A stretch of 64,000 bases of DNA from Amorphophallus konjac (GCA_022559845.1 CM040120.1:170606334-170670333); one strand, 5' to 3'. Positions 11,116-23,818 are shown, counted from the stretch's first letter. Notes: generated from the letters alone by a model not told the origin. Numbers and translations: made by a program.

Positions 11116-11320
11116 TCTCTTTCACGTTGGCAGAATTCCTTTAGGAATAATGATTATCGGCCTTGCAGAAGGATATTTAGCCAAAAAACTATGAATAAAG
11201 CTAATGAGCATGAAAGTATTTCCTGACCCTGGTGCATGTGCCAGAATGCAGCCTCTAGGATTATCACCCACTAGGTATCTCAGCAAGAAACTGAAGCCCT
11301 CTATCTGATGTGGCTTCATT

Positions 11321-12100
11321 TGTTTATTTTATCTTATTTAACTTATTTATCTTTGATGTTGATCTGACTAAAAATTGTTGTTTATTTAGCTTTGATGTTC
11401 TTCATTTGAAAATTTTTATAAATTGGATGTTATTTAATTTGTTATATGCATAATGATAATTGCATTGTTATTTACTTTTATGTTATATAAATACATGGGG
11501 TATTCCCCGTGAGCTGAGGTGCGTGGGTGCGACCTAACATTACACGCACCTCAGGAGAGCGTGTTAAAACCGTGTCATTGAGCCTTCCCATTCAAGACTT
11601 TGGGATTGATGTGTATGTTCTCATTTGTTTATGAGAATATATATATCTACCTCAAAGTCTTGAATTGTCCCGTTTGGACAGTCTGTGAATATTTGATAGC
11701 ACTTAGGCATTCATTTACTATATGTGTTTGTATGGTTTGTTGAGAATTTTGGTTATGTCTCCTCACTCTTCTCTGATATACCATTATTGATTTTGAGTGT
11801 TTTCTTAACCACTTACTTGTAAGTGTTTAAGAAAATTTCAAAATCAATAAATATTTTTGGTATATCGGAGAAGTGTGGGGAGATGCTGTCGAAATTTTCA
11901 ACAAATCGTCCAACACATATAGTAAGTGATTGTGCGATCAAACCTTCATGGATGGGTTAAAAAGTGATAATCTAATTAACAGTCCTCTTCCAACTACAAA
12001 TGGTCTATGGCGAACGATGTGAGGAAATGATTGTGAATATTTTCAGGAGTAATGATTTCAAAGTTAGGATGTGTATTAACATTTATTGGGTGCAGGCAAA
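11321..12100 (+). other. 5' leader region of CACTA transposase gene
   Basis: No coding frame is recognisable. A compact hairpin lies at 11515-11553 (arms TGAGGTGCGTG and CACGCACCTCA), just after a GGGGTATTCCCC palindrome at 11497-11508. A larger foldback follows at 11715-11925. The ATTGTCC..GGACAGT stretch near 11665-11682 is typical of the leader upstream of plant TNPD genes. Confidence 0.5.
11715..11925. repeat. Foldback of about 100-bp arms upstream of transposase
   Basis: The left arm begins TTACTATATGTGTTTG and the right arm ends CAACACATATAGTAA. The centre is ACCACTTA-CTTG-TAAGTGTT near 11810-11828. The arms are imperfect but matched along their whole length. This may be a small MITE or a regulatory foldback of the CACTA leader. 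No clear target duplication was found. Confidence 0.8.
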
Positions 12101-14989
12101 ATGTTGACATATCGTTCATGGATTTATCGTAGAATAGTTGACCGAGTGGTGTCGGATGACTTTAAGCATGGAGTTAAGAGTTTCATTGAATTTGCATTAG
12201 GGAATCCCAATGCAGCAATAGACCGTGACGGTCACATTCGATGCCCTTGTTCAAATTGTAGAAACTTGAGGTAGCATTCACCATGGGATGTGCAACATCA
12301 TTTGTACACGAAAGGGTTCGAGGATGGTTATATGAATTGGACGTGTCATGGTGAGGAATACTTCAGGTATGAGCCCGACAATAGTGCAGGCACAAGTGGG
12401 TACGTGGATATGGTTGTAGATGCTGCTGGTCCTAGTTTAAATGTTGACGAGGAACATGCATACATGGAAGAAGCGCCGAATAAGATAGCCAGAAGATTTA
12501 TCAACTACTTAGGGATGCTGATGAGCCGCTGTGGGATGGTTGTGAAAAGCACACTAGGTTGTCTGTAGTGTCACAACTGTTGAATTTGAAATCTGAATTT
12601 CACATCAGTGAGACTTGTTTTGACCATCTCCTCCTCTTGATCAAGAGTATGTTACCTCGAGACGAGAAGTTGCCAGAAACTTATTACCGTGCTAAAAAGA
12701 TGGTCAATGAGCTAGGGCTTGGATATGTGAAAATAGATGCATGCCTGAATCACTGTATGTTATATTACAAAGATGATGCAGATAAGATATCATGTTCTAT
12801 TTGTCACCATGACAAATTCAAACCTAAGAGAGGGGATAATTCAAAGCAAAAAGATGTACCTTACAAAGCATTACGATACTTCCCTCTTGTGCCTAGGCTG
12901 CAGCAGCTGTATATGTCCTCAAAGACGGCTCGACATATGACATGGCACACCGAAAGAGTACGTCATGCTGATGATATAATTAGTCATCCTGCTGATGGTG
13001 AAGCTTGGGCGCACTTCAGTCGTACTCATCTTGCATTCGCAAAGGAGCCACGTAATGGTCGATTGGGTTTATGCATAGATGGTTTTAATCCATTCGGTGG
13101 TTCAGTGGCATATTATTCTTGTTGGCCAGTGTTCATGACACCGTACAACCTTCCGCCGGACATGTACATGAAGCGAAAAAATATATTTTTGTCCTTAGTA
13201 ATTCCTAGTCCAAAAAGTCCTGAAAAAAATTTGGACATATAACTCAGGCCATTGATTGATGAGCTCAATTTATTATGAACTGATGGAGTTGTTACTTATG
13301 ATACATGTAGGAAGCAAATTTTTATTATGAAGGCTACACTGATGTGGACAATAAGTGACTTCCCTACATATTGAATGCTATCTAGTTGGAGCACACATGG
13401 GAGGTTAGCATGTCCTTACTATATGAAAGATACCAAATCATTTGTATTGAAACATGGTGGGAAAGCATGCTAGTTTGATTGCCATCGGCGGTTGCGACCA
13501 AGTGACCATCCTTTTCGAAGGCAAAAAGACTCGTTTAAAAAAAATACAGTTGAAATGGATGAAGCAGACTTGCAAAGGGTGTCGGGTCGACATAGGGCGG
13601 CACGGGTGCAAAATTTACCAGATGTAGTACACTTGTCTGGTAGCACACGCCAACTCTCTAGCTTTTGAAAGGATCACAACTGGAACAAGAAAAGTATTTT
13701 CTGGGAATTACCTTATTGGTCAACTCTTCTTATACGACACAATCTGGATGCTATGCATACCGAGAAGAATTTTTTTGATAATGTGTTCAATACGATCATG
13801 AATGTTAAAGGTAAAATAAAGGACAACGCCAAAGCGTGTATGGACTTAAAGATGCTTCGTAAATGTCCAGAACAGGAATTACAGAACATAAATGGAAAAA
13901 CTGTGCAGCCTAAAGCAACTTACATGCTTAATGATACACAGATCAAGGAAGTGTGCCAGTGGTTGAAACAGTTGAGATTCCCAGATGGATATGCATCCAA
14001 TATAGCCCGTTGTGTGAATGTTAATGAGGGGAAAATATATGGTCTGAAAAGTCACGACTATCATGTGTTCATGGAGAGGCTAGTGCCCATTGCATTTCAT
14101 GATTTGTTGCCAAAGCCTATATGGGGAGCACTGACTGAGCTGAGTCAGTTTTTCAAGATTTTATGTGCATCAGAACTCAGACTGAGGGATGTTTAAACTA
14201 TCGAAGAAAATGTGGTCACAACTATTTGCAAACTTGAGAAGGTATTTCCTCCGGTATTCTTTGATTCGATGGAGGACCTGGTCGTCCATTTGCCATACGA
14301 GGAGGCAATTGTCGGAGGACCAGTACAATTTCGATGGATGTATCCATTTGAGAGGTATGTCAGAATTTTTGTTAAGTTACATGTCGTCCATGGTCGGTAT
14401 ATGTCATTGCCATCTAACTTGTTGTTGTAGGTGCATGCATGAATTAAAAATGAAAGTTCGCAACAAGGCGAAAGTGGATGGTTCAATTGCTGAGGCATAT
14501 ATTCTTGAAGAAATATCGAACTTCTGTTCCATGTACTTTGAGCCAGAGATTCTAACTCGTCATACTCGACCTCCACGTAATGATGATGGGGGAGTTGATG
14601 ATTCGTACGATCGGCTCACTATATTTATGCATCTTGGACGTGCGTTCGGACGTTGCTCGACGCACACGCTCGAAGATAGAGAGTTGTATGTCGCTAAGAT
14701 ATATATTCTTATGAATTGTATCAAGATTGAACCCTATGTTGAGTAAGTTCTTAACTCACATTTCCAGCGATGTCCATAAGTTGTTCATCCTTGTTCTGCA
14801 GTTCATTTAAAGTAGTAGTGTATTTATATTGTAGACAATTTGATTCAGAATTAGCACAAAAATGTCCAAATATCTAGGACGTGGAGATTGAAAAAGAACA
14901 CGAGAAGTTTTTTACCAAATGGCTGAGACAGCAGGTTAGTATCGATCATTGAATATATATGTTTGTATTTATGTATGTTGAGGAGATTG

Positions 14990-17359
14990 TGTAAGGCCCG
15001 TGCCTTAGTGGATCCTTAGTGGTTTGGATCTAATATTTGTTCTAGAATTTCCGACTATTTTCCTGTATTTTTAGGAATTTTCCTGGTATTTTTCTGGATT
15101 TATTTGGAGTTAATTGAGGGTTATTAGAAATTAATAAGATTTTAATATATATAATGATTATATTATATATATATTAATTTTAATTTATTTTCTTTTAATC
15201 CCTCACCCTCACACCCTCTCTCTCTCCCCCGTCGATCTCTTTCTCTCACGCTCTCTCTCTCTCTTCGTTCGATCGCCCTCTCCCCTCTCCTAGGGAAAGC
15301 AGGCGAGACGACGTCGGATTGAAGCGTGGTGGGTGCCGGTGGATTCCTCGCGTCGAGAGGAACGCATGGGTACCCATTTCGGCGCGGTTCGGTGATCGTG
15401 GGAGCGGGACGGTGTGTGAAGGCTCCGTGAACCCTCCTCCGTGCATGCGGCATTTCCGGTCGTTTCGGCTTGCAAGAGGTAGGGGGATGGACTCCTGAAC
15501 TTGCTAGGATCAATTCCTGTAGCTAGTTCGTTTGATTAGAACCCCGTAGCATGCATAATGTTCATTTTTCTATTTGTAGTCTAAATTTTTGAGATTAATG
15601 CATTATGGGCTTTGCATGTGATGTTTTTAGCTGTTATACTGTTGTTTGGGATGTATGGTTTGACAGGAAACAGGTTTTACGTCGTTAACTGACGATTTCC
15701 ATCGTCCGGGAGGGAACCAGTTTTCAAACCGAACCCGCCCGCATCCCAGGTGGTGTGACGGTCCTTCCAGGAACCGTCACATGCCTAACGGTCCTTTGAG
15801 GACGCGTTATTTCTATATAACGGCCCGTTGACGGGGCGTTATTTTGAGAGTAACGGTGGGGCTCCCATCCGTTACTCGCCCATTGAATCGCGTTGATCGG
15901 GTGAGGTGGTGAGCCTGACGGCCAATCGGCCGGCCGTCAGGTCAACCCGACGCGCCTGGGCGAGCGCGTTATATCGCCTGTTAATGGTTTTTAGAACGCT
16001 ATGCGTGGGTTTTGGCCTCGGGTGGATGTAACGGCGAGGGTCCAACGCATTACAGTTGATGTAACGCGCTGTGCCCCTACCGTTACATTCTATTTTCGTT
16101 CGTTTGGGCTGGAACTTCGGTGGATGTAACGGGTAGGGTCGGACGCGTCATTCTTGATATAACGCGCCAGTCCCCGACCGTTAATCACCTGTAGCGCAGG
16201 GGCAGCAGACCGCCACATGCCTGTTGGTTTAAAATGGGTGCCGGCCTATTCGTTAAGCATTCCATTACGTATATATGCCACGTTTAGGTTATTCTATTGT
16301 ACAATGGCATGTTTTTAATCCTAATAGAGTAGCTTTCCTTTCCTTGCAATGGAGCCATTGTTGTTTCCCTAGGTCTGTTGAGTACCGACCCGCTTGGGGA
16401 TAGCGGAGGGGTGTTTCCCGCACACAGTTTGTAAGCTAGTTCCGTGGGCTCACGGCCAACGGTGGCATCCTACCGAGGGAGAAAACTAGCTAGAGGGCCT
16501 GGCTCAGGCGAGAGTCAGTGTGTGCACACGTGCTCAGAGGCTGTGGACTGACACTGACGAGTGTCACTCTGACTGGTCACTTGGTTTGGTACTGTTTACG
16601 CGCTCAGCTTGTCATTTTACCGACTGCGAGTGCTTGAGACGCAGTGTAAGTCGTCAGTGGACGCATCTGGTTTCTGCTCCCAGCGGTTGTCCTTTCTTGT
16701 TGCTTGGATTATTTACGGCTTATTCTATTTGGTAGATTTAGTTTCAGTCGCTTGCATTTAATTATTATTGGCATGTGTTAGCTGTTATGCCTGCTTAGAT
16801 AGAGTTTACAGCTTTCTTGTGATTAGTTATTCATGCCAATGCTTGTTATTTTATTTAAATGCATGCCCTATTGCCTTTATCTTCGCATGCATGCTTGCTT
16901 AGTGCGAGGTAGGGATCCGCGTGACCCCTACTGAGTCTGGCTATGACTCACCCTTCTCCTTTCAGGTGAGCCGCGCCCGCCGTCTCCCGGTGTTTTGTGA
17001 GGTTGCTCGGAGACCGTGCTTAGTTGCCAGCAGTTGACGGGTCACCTTTGTGAGGCTCTATTGTACTTTTGTCCCGGTATGCCCCATGTAGTTGTACTTT
17101 TTGGACTAGTACTCTTGTGCTTCTGGACTAGTTATATAAATATCACTCTGGTTATTTTTGAATTGCTTCCCCACTTGTGTTAATTTTATTGCCTAATTGT
17201 AATATGCGCGTTCCAAATTGCAATTCGTTATGCATCCCCTCGACAAACTTCACTAACCCTTCAGGGGCCTCATCAGCCTCTTGGGTGGCTTCCCCAGTTC
17301 TTGGTATCGGTGCATCGGTGTTATCGGTATATTGGTATCCTGAACTCTGGGTCGTCACA
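14990..17359 (+). repeat. 5' LTR of Tekay element
   Basis: 2370 bp. A TATA-rich stretch (15140-15180) is followed by a CT-rich tract, so the U3 seems short and most of the LTR would be transcribed. Between 15780 and 16200 there are about ten CGTTA/TAACG inverted motifs, for example GCATTACAGTTGATGTAACGC. Confidence 0.93.
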
Positions 17360-17361
17360 GT

Positions 17362-17373
17362 TGGTATCAGAGC
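17362..17373 (+). promoter_or_regulatory. Primer-binding site, Tekay (tRNA-iMet)
   Basis: TGGTATCAGAGC lies three bases after the LTR end, complementary to the 3' end of initiator tRNA-Met. Confidence 0.92.
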
Positions 17374-18474
17374 GGAGTTGAGGATTTGTATAAGGAATTG
17401 GAATTTACAACTTGTCCAGAGCTAGTCCTTCGTGTTGTCTATTGCTGGCTTAGGGTTGTTTTCTGCGTGATTGATGTGATTCCTGTTGCTTTCTATTTTT
17501 CGACAGTGCAAGATGCTGCCTCGTCGAGGAAGACCTCCTCGAGTTCCTCGAGCTCCCCGAGATGCGCCCAGGGAAGATAGTGGTTCTGCACCTCCTCCTG
17601 CAGTTCCCGCTGTTCCTGCCATTCCAGTCGTTCCTCCTCCAGCGCCGATGGTTGCTCCTCAGGTTGAAGTGCCTGGCAGTCGAGGCAGGGCTTTGAAAGA
17701 ATTTCTTATGTTCAATCCGCCTGCTTTCGATGGACAGCCCGATCCAGAGGTTGCGAGGCAATGGTTGGATGCTATTGAACGTGTGTTCCTGTCTATGGAG
17801 AGCGCTGAAGATGAGAAGGTTATGCTTGCCGCTTTTCAACTCTAGTGTACAGCCATCACTTGGTGGAAAGCCGAGTGGCAGATTGCTTTTCATTCCAGAC
17901 CTCTTCGGCAGATCACTTGGGCAGAGTTTATTGCTGCTTTCGAGCGTGCCTATGCTCCTGCCTGCTTGCAGATGGCAAAAATGTATCAATTTATGGAGCT
18001 GACTCAAGGTAGTATGACTGTGCTTCAATATCAGAATAAGTTCATGGAATTGGGTCAGTATGCGCCCCATGTGCTGGCTAATGAAGCGTTGAAGATGTTG
18101 TGCCCCTGTGTGGTTTTGATGATGGCTGACACACCATGAGTCACACTGAGGTGTGTTGACTGCTTGACTGCTTGAATATCTGATTGTTTGCTTGAATAGC
18201 TATTCATGAATATGGCTAGATAGTTGGATATTGTGTTTTGATGATAACAAACACTATGATTCTCATATGTTTGATGTCATATGTGTTTTCTCATGTTTTG
18301 ATGATGATATAGTTTACATGTGTTGATGATGACAAATTGATGTCATATGTGTTTACTTCATTCAGAACTTGGTACACAAAAAACAACTTAACTGTGAGCA
18401 TGGCATAGATTGTACACTCACCATGTCTGCATGTCTACATGTCTGTCTTTCATTAATATGGGTTCTGTGCAATG

Positions 18475-18620
18475 TGTGCGTTGACGCAGTTAGAGATTGG
18501 GTTGACGCATTGGCTGTCTCTTCACTAGTTGCGTTGACGTAACAAGGACACTGCGTTGACACAGTAGTTGATGGCTTACTTGCTGCGTTGACGCAGTGGA
18601 ACAGCTGGGTTGACGCCATG
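18475..18620. repeat. GCGTTGACGCAG motif array
   Basis: About six copies of a short, partly palindromic TGCGTTGACGCAG-like motif spaced 15-40 bp apart in the U3 of the solo LTR. Confidence 0.75.
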
Positions 18621-18734
18621 CTGCTTTGTCCCTTTTTGTTGCTCATTAAGTCTTAAAGTTTGTTCAGGGTAGTTCATGCATCAATCTATTTGCCAAGTGT
18701 ATACATCAGTCAGCATTGCATTTTGATCATGGAG

Positions 18735-20035
18735 TCTATACATTCATAGCTTTTGTTTTGCTCAGAATGCTTAAGTCTATACACTGCCTTTGTTTCAATT
18801 CGATACAAAGTCTTCATCTTCTGAAGTCTGTACAGCCAGTCACTTGACAAAGTCTGTACAGTGTCTCATCTTGGCCAAGTCTTTACAGCCTCATCCTTAC
18901 CTTCGTTCCAAGCCAAAGTCTACACACTCGTTTCCTTGGGCAAAGTCTATACATCGTGCCTTGATCTCTCAAGTCTGTACACTCTTTATTTCAAAGTCTG
19001 TACATTGGAAGTATGTTCAACGAACTGCTACATGCATCATTCCAGTTGTCTTCGTGTCGTTATTTGTTCCATCGCGTGCTGAACACTGCAGCACCTCATG
19101 TTGCTTTCTGTGCCACCACGTGTCGCTCCATCTGTGTCACTCCTATGTCTTCGAGTCGTCTGTATTCGTGTTGTTTCTTCCAAGACCCCGTGTCTTTCTT
19201 GCTTTGTGGCCACACTTCGTGTCGGTTTCTGTTTTCGTCTTTGAGTTGTTTTCAACCCGTGTCATCCTCGTGTTCGAGTCGTTTTCCTGTGTCTTCATGT
19301 TATCTTTTGTTTTGTATGTCTTCGTGCTATTTCTATGTTTGTGTCTTCGTGTTATCTTTTGTTTTGTATGTCTTCATGTTGTTTCTATGTTTGTGTCTTC
19401 GTGTTATCTTTTGTTTTGTATGTCTTCGTGCTGTTTCTATGTTTGTGTCTTCGTGTTATCTTTTGTTTTGTATGTCTTCGTGTTGTTCTATGTTTGTGTC
19501 TTCGTGTTATCTTTTGTTTTGTATGTCTTCGTGTTGTTTCTATGTTTGTGTCTTCGTGTTATCTTTTGTTTTGTATGTCTTCGTGTTGTTTCTATGTTTG
19601 TGTCTTCGTGTTATCTTTTGTGTTTGAGTCTTCATGTTAGTTCTGTGTTTATGTCTTAGTGTTGTTTTTATGTCTTCGTGTTGCTTCTTTCTATCTTCGT
19701 CTAGGTTTTCTCTGATCGCGTGTTTTACTACCGTTTTACCTCGTGTCGTTCTCTCTTACCTCGTGCTGTTCTCATCTGACTTCGTGTCGTTATCCTTGTA
19801 GTGTTAGCTTTGATACTGTATGTACCTCGTGTAGTTCTCTATTTTTCTCATGTTGTAGTCATCTTATGTACCCCGTGTCGTTTTCAGTAGAGTGTACCTT
19901 TTGCTGTTCTAATGTCTATACATTCATTTCTAAGTTCATGTCTACACACTTGTTATCACATCTTAAGTCTATACACTCGTGGCTAGCTGTTCAAGTCAAT
20001 ACACTCGTTGGCTAAGTCTTCAAAGTCTATACATT
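18735..20035. repeat. Dispersed AAGTCTATACA-like motif clusters
   Basis: About fourteen copies of an 11-bp motif close to AAGTCTATACA (variants AAGTCTGTACA and AAGTCTACACA) form two clusters, about 18735-19010 and 19912-20035. The clusters flank the 52-bp tandem array and lie upstream of the TATA box. Confidence 0.75.
19289..19640. repeat. 52-bp tandem repeat array
   Basis: Seven units of about 52 bp, each with GTTATCTTTTGTTTTGTATG followed by a TCTTCGTG block. Successive GTTATC positions are near 19299, 19351, 19403, 19455, 19506, 19558 and 19610. Open frames across it are repeat artefacts. Confidence 0.9.
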
Positions 20036-20218
20036 TTATCCTTCTGATTAATCTCCTATGACTGTATGACAGGTACTGTTCGTGGAGCCTGTGAAGAGTG
20101 GGGCACGTGATACGAGGCTGGCATCTGGCACGTGATCCGAGATGCAGAGGAGCCTCCACGTGGACTGAAGCATTTGGGTGGGAATCGTGGAGGGCACACG
20201 CTGCCCTAATCTGCTGCT

Positions 20219-20228
20219 GCTATAAATA
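20219..20228 (+). promoter_or_regulatory. TATA box of solo Sirevirus LTR
   Basis: CTATAAATAT lies downstream of the U3 motif arrays and upstream of a purine-rich leader, the expected place for the LTR core promoter. Confidence 0.65.
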
Positions 20229-21729
20229 TGTGTCTTCTTCCTCTGAAGAGGATAGTGCGTAGAGAGTGACTGAAGTAGAAGCAGCCAGCGCTAGAAGAAG
20301 AGGGCGGAAGAGAAAGAAGAGATAGAGAAAGCATAGAGGCTGTGAGCAGAAGAAGAAGAAAGAAGAAAGAAGAGACAGAGAGAGAGCCTGCGAAAGAGAA
20401 GAAAAAGAAGAGTGAGAAGAAGAGAGAGCTAGAGCAAAGGAAGCTTCAACTGAAGATCAGTTCCTGCTGGACCGTGGATCAAATCCAGGCCAGCCAGCTC
20501 CTGTGAGAGCCTTTGTGCATTTTATTCTTCCAGCTTTCTGTTGCTGCGTTTTTGTTTTTCTTTTTAAACCTTCAACAGTTGTTCTTCCGGCTCTCTTGTG
20601 TGAGGTCGGGTTCCCTCCGGTTGGGAGGAAGAGAGGTCCGAGACCTCTAGTTTGCAGGTGGCTTGGTGTCACCTGTGCTTCCCTCTGGGTTTCAGAGGAA
20701 GAGAGACTTAGGTCTCTAGGTTTCCCTCCGGTTTGGAGGAAGGGAGGATTGATCCTCCGGTTCTGGTCTTGTGGTTGCAAGACTAGGTGTTCCCTCCTGG
20801 TCTGGAGGAAGAGAGACTTGCGTCTCTGATTTCCATGTGGCTGGGAGTCACTTGGGGTGTCCCTCTGGTTGGGAGGAAGAGGGGAGGTTGTTCCCCTGGT
20901 CAAGCTGTGTGGCAGCAATTTGTTGCAGACTGAGTCTGCAATTTCTAGCCTAGCTAGAAGAAGCCTCACTCTGATTTGGAGTGAGGGGTGGACGTAGGTC
21001 TTTGGACCGAACCACCTAAAAACTCTTGGTGTTCTCTTGTGGTGTGTTTTTCCTTATATGTTATTCTCTCTGCTGCGATCTTTAGATGCTTGCTTAGGAG
21101 CGTGTGAGAGCTAATAGATTTGTGTTGTCTTGCTGAGTTACTTCTAAGCATTTTCAGCACATTTCATAATCTGTTTTTATTTCCGCATACTTGAGCATTA
21201 GAGTTTTAATTGGGCGATTTTTAGAGCAGGATTCATTCACCCCCCCTCTGTATCCAGGCCTTGCAACCTATCAGAAGACTCAACAATTCTTGCGAGGTTT
21301 GAGGCCAGAGTTGAAGTTGCCCTTGATCACAAGTCGTGTTGCTGATCTAGATGGTGCGTGCCAGACAGCTGTGGCACTTGAGCTGGAGATGGCGAGACCA
21401 GGTGGGTATCCTCAGGCAGGGTCAGTTCAGCCGGCAGTGTAGTCTCAGCAGGCTTACCGACCGCCAGTGGCAGATGTTCCCTCGGTCCAACCAGAGGTTA
21501 GCAGTGCTTCTTCTCCATCCAAGACCAAGTTTAAGAGGTTCAAGAAGAAGAAGAAGTTTTTCCAGTAGCCGTCCAGTATGGATGTAGTCCAGCAACCGAC
21601 AGCACCTTCTTCTCAGACTCGTCAGAGTTCAGCTGTCAGTCAGCCATGGACGTGTCGGAGATGCGGTGGTCATCATAAGGGCCAGCCGTGTTCTCTGCCT
21701 GTTGTTTGCTTTCGATGTGACCAGCCGGG

Positions 21730-23818
21730 TGATGGGAATCGACGCCGAGCATGTACCTTTTCTTTTTGCATTTATGTCCTTTTAGTTTGTGTTCATATCC
21801 TTGGGAAAGTATGTACGCATATGTAAGGCTTTATAAGCTAATGAGTCATTCCCATGGATTGTGTGGGTTTTTGTGCAATTGTGTAGTAGGTTCCGTTAGG
21901 GGGCCCTCAGCCCATTTCTATTGGTTCATGTCACCTTGTGGGGCTGGTCAACCATCTTAGGTGGACATCTAGAAGGTTGGACTAGTCATATGGACACATG
22001 GGAGACAAGTGGCTCATTTTTTCCATGGTAGGCTACCTACCATGTCAACATGCTTCATCTAGTCAATAGGCCGCCCCCCCCCCCCCTTTATTTTTTTATG
22101 TAATTTTTTTGTGTGTTGGTAGCATGCAATCCAGACCATCCATCTCCCATCCCTAGATCCAAGGGTGGAGGTTGGATTTGATTGGAAGCATATAAAAGGT
22201 TGTATTTTCATGTGGAAATTAATGAAAGGTTAGAAAATTGTTGAAAGGCCAAAGAGCTTCTTGCGCCCCTACCTCTCCCCTCTAGTGTTCATCTCCTCCA
22301 ACCCCCAATTCTAGAGTGGTTCTATCTTCAATCCCCTCCCCTCTACCTCCGGTGATCATCTGTGCCGCCGCCGTCGCCGTTCGTGCCGCCTTCGAGCCGC
22401 CGCGGAGCCATCGTCAAGGTTCTGTCCTGCTAGATAGAGGTGTCTTCCACGAATTCCTGTTCTCCACCACGTGAATATCGCAAGCTTAAATTTTGAGGGT
22501 GTGTTCTTACCTTGAATCCCCACCTCCACCTAAATTTTCACATCCAAATTCCTTCCTTTAGTAATTTTACATTTTCGTTCATCTTTCACTCCCAGATCTA
22601 TCTTGTCTCTGTCTACAGTGACAATAGTTCTGAGTTTCCCATCTCCGACCACCTTTTTGATTTTTCCAAACCCTCCCAATTTTACTGAGAGTTCTTTCCA
22701 TCAACTCCTCCCTCCATGAATTTTCTTAAATTTTGATCCACCTCTATCCATTTTTCAAAATTTGTGTTCTATCTATGCCACAGTGTTTTCAGCCAAGGTC
22801 CAGATCTGACCACCTTCCAATTCAAAACTCAGAACAAATCACAGCCACCTCCAACCCTTTCTTAAAAACTATGTACGTTTTCCTAGCTGGATTTCCTACA
22901 ACTTTGCTGAAGACCACCCCTTCAGATTCGGACGTTCACATATCGGTCAAAGGCAGTTCTCAGACACGTTCTCTGCAGATCTGAGAATCCGGCCACTGTA
23001 CAACAGCAACTCAAAAATTCATTAAGGCCACGATCTGTGCGGATCCAGGCCAGATCTCTAGGCCTAGATTGAAGGATTTGAAGTTAGCTTTCCAAAGGCG
23101 CTAGTTTCGTGTCGATCCGACATCGAGGCTGATCGCCGCGTCCATTCTCGCCGGGACGCGTGCTGAAACCCAAAAGCTGCAGATCCGTGGCCGGTTGTTC
23201 CGACCAGTGCCGATCGGAGCCGCCCGGCCTCCGACCGGTGAACCAGCGCGCCTCCACTCCAGGGAGCGCCCTTCCAGGCATCCTCCACTACATCGGTGCC
23301 ATCGGGTCCCACACGGCCCCTCCGAACAGCACATGGGCCCCACCGTCACTAGTTCGGGTGTTGCCGAATCAACGCGAGAAGCCGCCCGTCAACCCGAATT
23401 CGGTCCTCCCAGACCCCATTGTGTAGCCCTTTACCTCCCTGCATGGAGTGGGCAGCAACGTGTATTGTTGTAATATTGTGTATTGTTGTTCCGGGAGTAC
23501 GAGTTTCGACCGGGTCCGTCTTCCCCACGCCGAGCGTGTGGAGGTATCGTTCTCGCTCCCTACACTCGGTATTTGCTTATTTTCATATATACTTGTTTAT
23601 GCCACTGCTAGAGAGCATGTTCTAGGATCGTAGCTCGCTTTATATTTATATCACCGCTGCTGCGAGAGAGAGCGAAGCCGTCCCGTGACCCGATCCGGGC
23701 CCGAAAGTGTGAATTGACCACCCTAGCTCTTGCCGGTTTCTCAACCGTGCACGTCCGGCGCTTCCCTCGTTAAGGGGCAGTCACGAGCTTGTCGTGTCCG
23801 TGGTTTCGTCCCGCATCA
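21730..23818 (+). repeat. 5' LTR of gag-only copy B
   Basis: 2089 bp. TATAAAAGG at 22191-22199 is a likely TATA box. A C-run near 22075-22086 marks the U3. It contains a stretch absent from the 3' LTR (about 23385-23412). Confidence 0.93.

Larger units (their letters stand above)
10031..11320 (-). pseudogene. Captured SNF2 ATPase fragment, DRD1/CLASSY clade, with internal inverted duplication
   Basis: Read on the minus strand from 11320 the fragment gives [12 protein letters not shown], a Walker A region ([13 protein letters not shown]; the usual Lys of GSGKT is Asn), PKGILPT, FLGYK, then a Walker B DEGH near 10880, and finally NHVKEVF and NLVR blocks. It resumes at 10270-10031 with LREMTGDVLHYY. 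These blocks, in this order, are characteristic of the plant DRD1/CLASSY (CHR35-like) SNF2 subfamily, which acts with Pol IV and Pol V in RNA-directed DNA methylation. It covers part of the first helicase lobe only. It has stops and small indels and no introns are evident. Between the two blocks sits an inverted copy of the central part. It lies inside the CACTA, upstream of the transposase, so it looks like a transposon gene capture. Confidence 0.82.
18096..21273 (+). mobile_element. Sirevirus solo LTR, 3.2 kb
   Basis: A single LTR with TGTTG..ATCA ends and GAAGA target duplications (18091-18095 and 21274-21278) sits in the Tekay gag. No primer site, coding region or second LTR is present, so it is a solo LTR left by recombination. 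The start (TGTTGTGCCCCTGTGTGGTT) resembles that of the Sirevirus LTR at 57307. Its 3' part has the same GTGGACGTA, GAACCACCTAAAAA and TTCACCCCCC blocks. Repeats inside are GCGTTGACGCAG-like motifs (18475-18620), AAGTCTATACA-like motifs and a 52-bp tandem array. A TATA box lies at 20219-20227. Confidence 0.93.
17513..21729 (+). pseudogene. Tekay gag, interrupted by a solo LTR
   Basis: It starts MLPRRGRPPRVPRAPRD. The N-terminal tail is proline-rich, then comes a capsid region with FNPPAFDGQPDPEVARQWLD and TWWKAEWQIAF. It breaks at 18095 and resumes at 21279 with QQFLRGLRPELK and an ADLDGACQTAVALE helix. A zinc knuckle begins at CFRCDQPG (to 21729) and is itself split by gag-only copy B; its second half, PGHVVQDC, is at 27979 onward. 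A separate Cys-rich CRRCGGHHKGQPC stretch precedes it. In-frame TAG stops are at 17843, 21440 and 21566. The two insertions plus their duplications leave the frame unchanged. Confidence 0.9.

Noticed and set aside
19289..19659. Long cysteine/valine-rich open frames (for example 18790-19659)
   Set aside because: They run through a 52-bp tandem repeat in a solo LTR and exist in several frames at once, so they are repeat artefacts.
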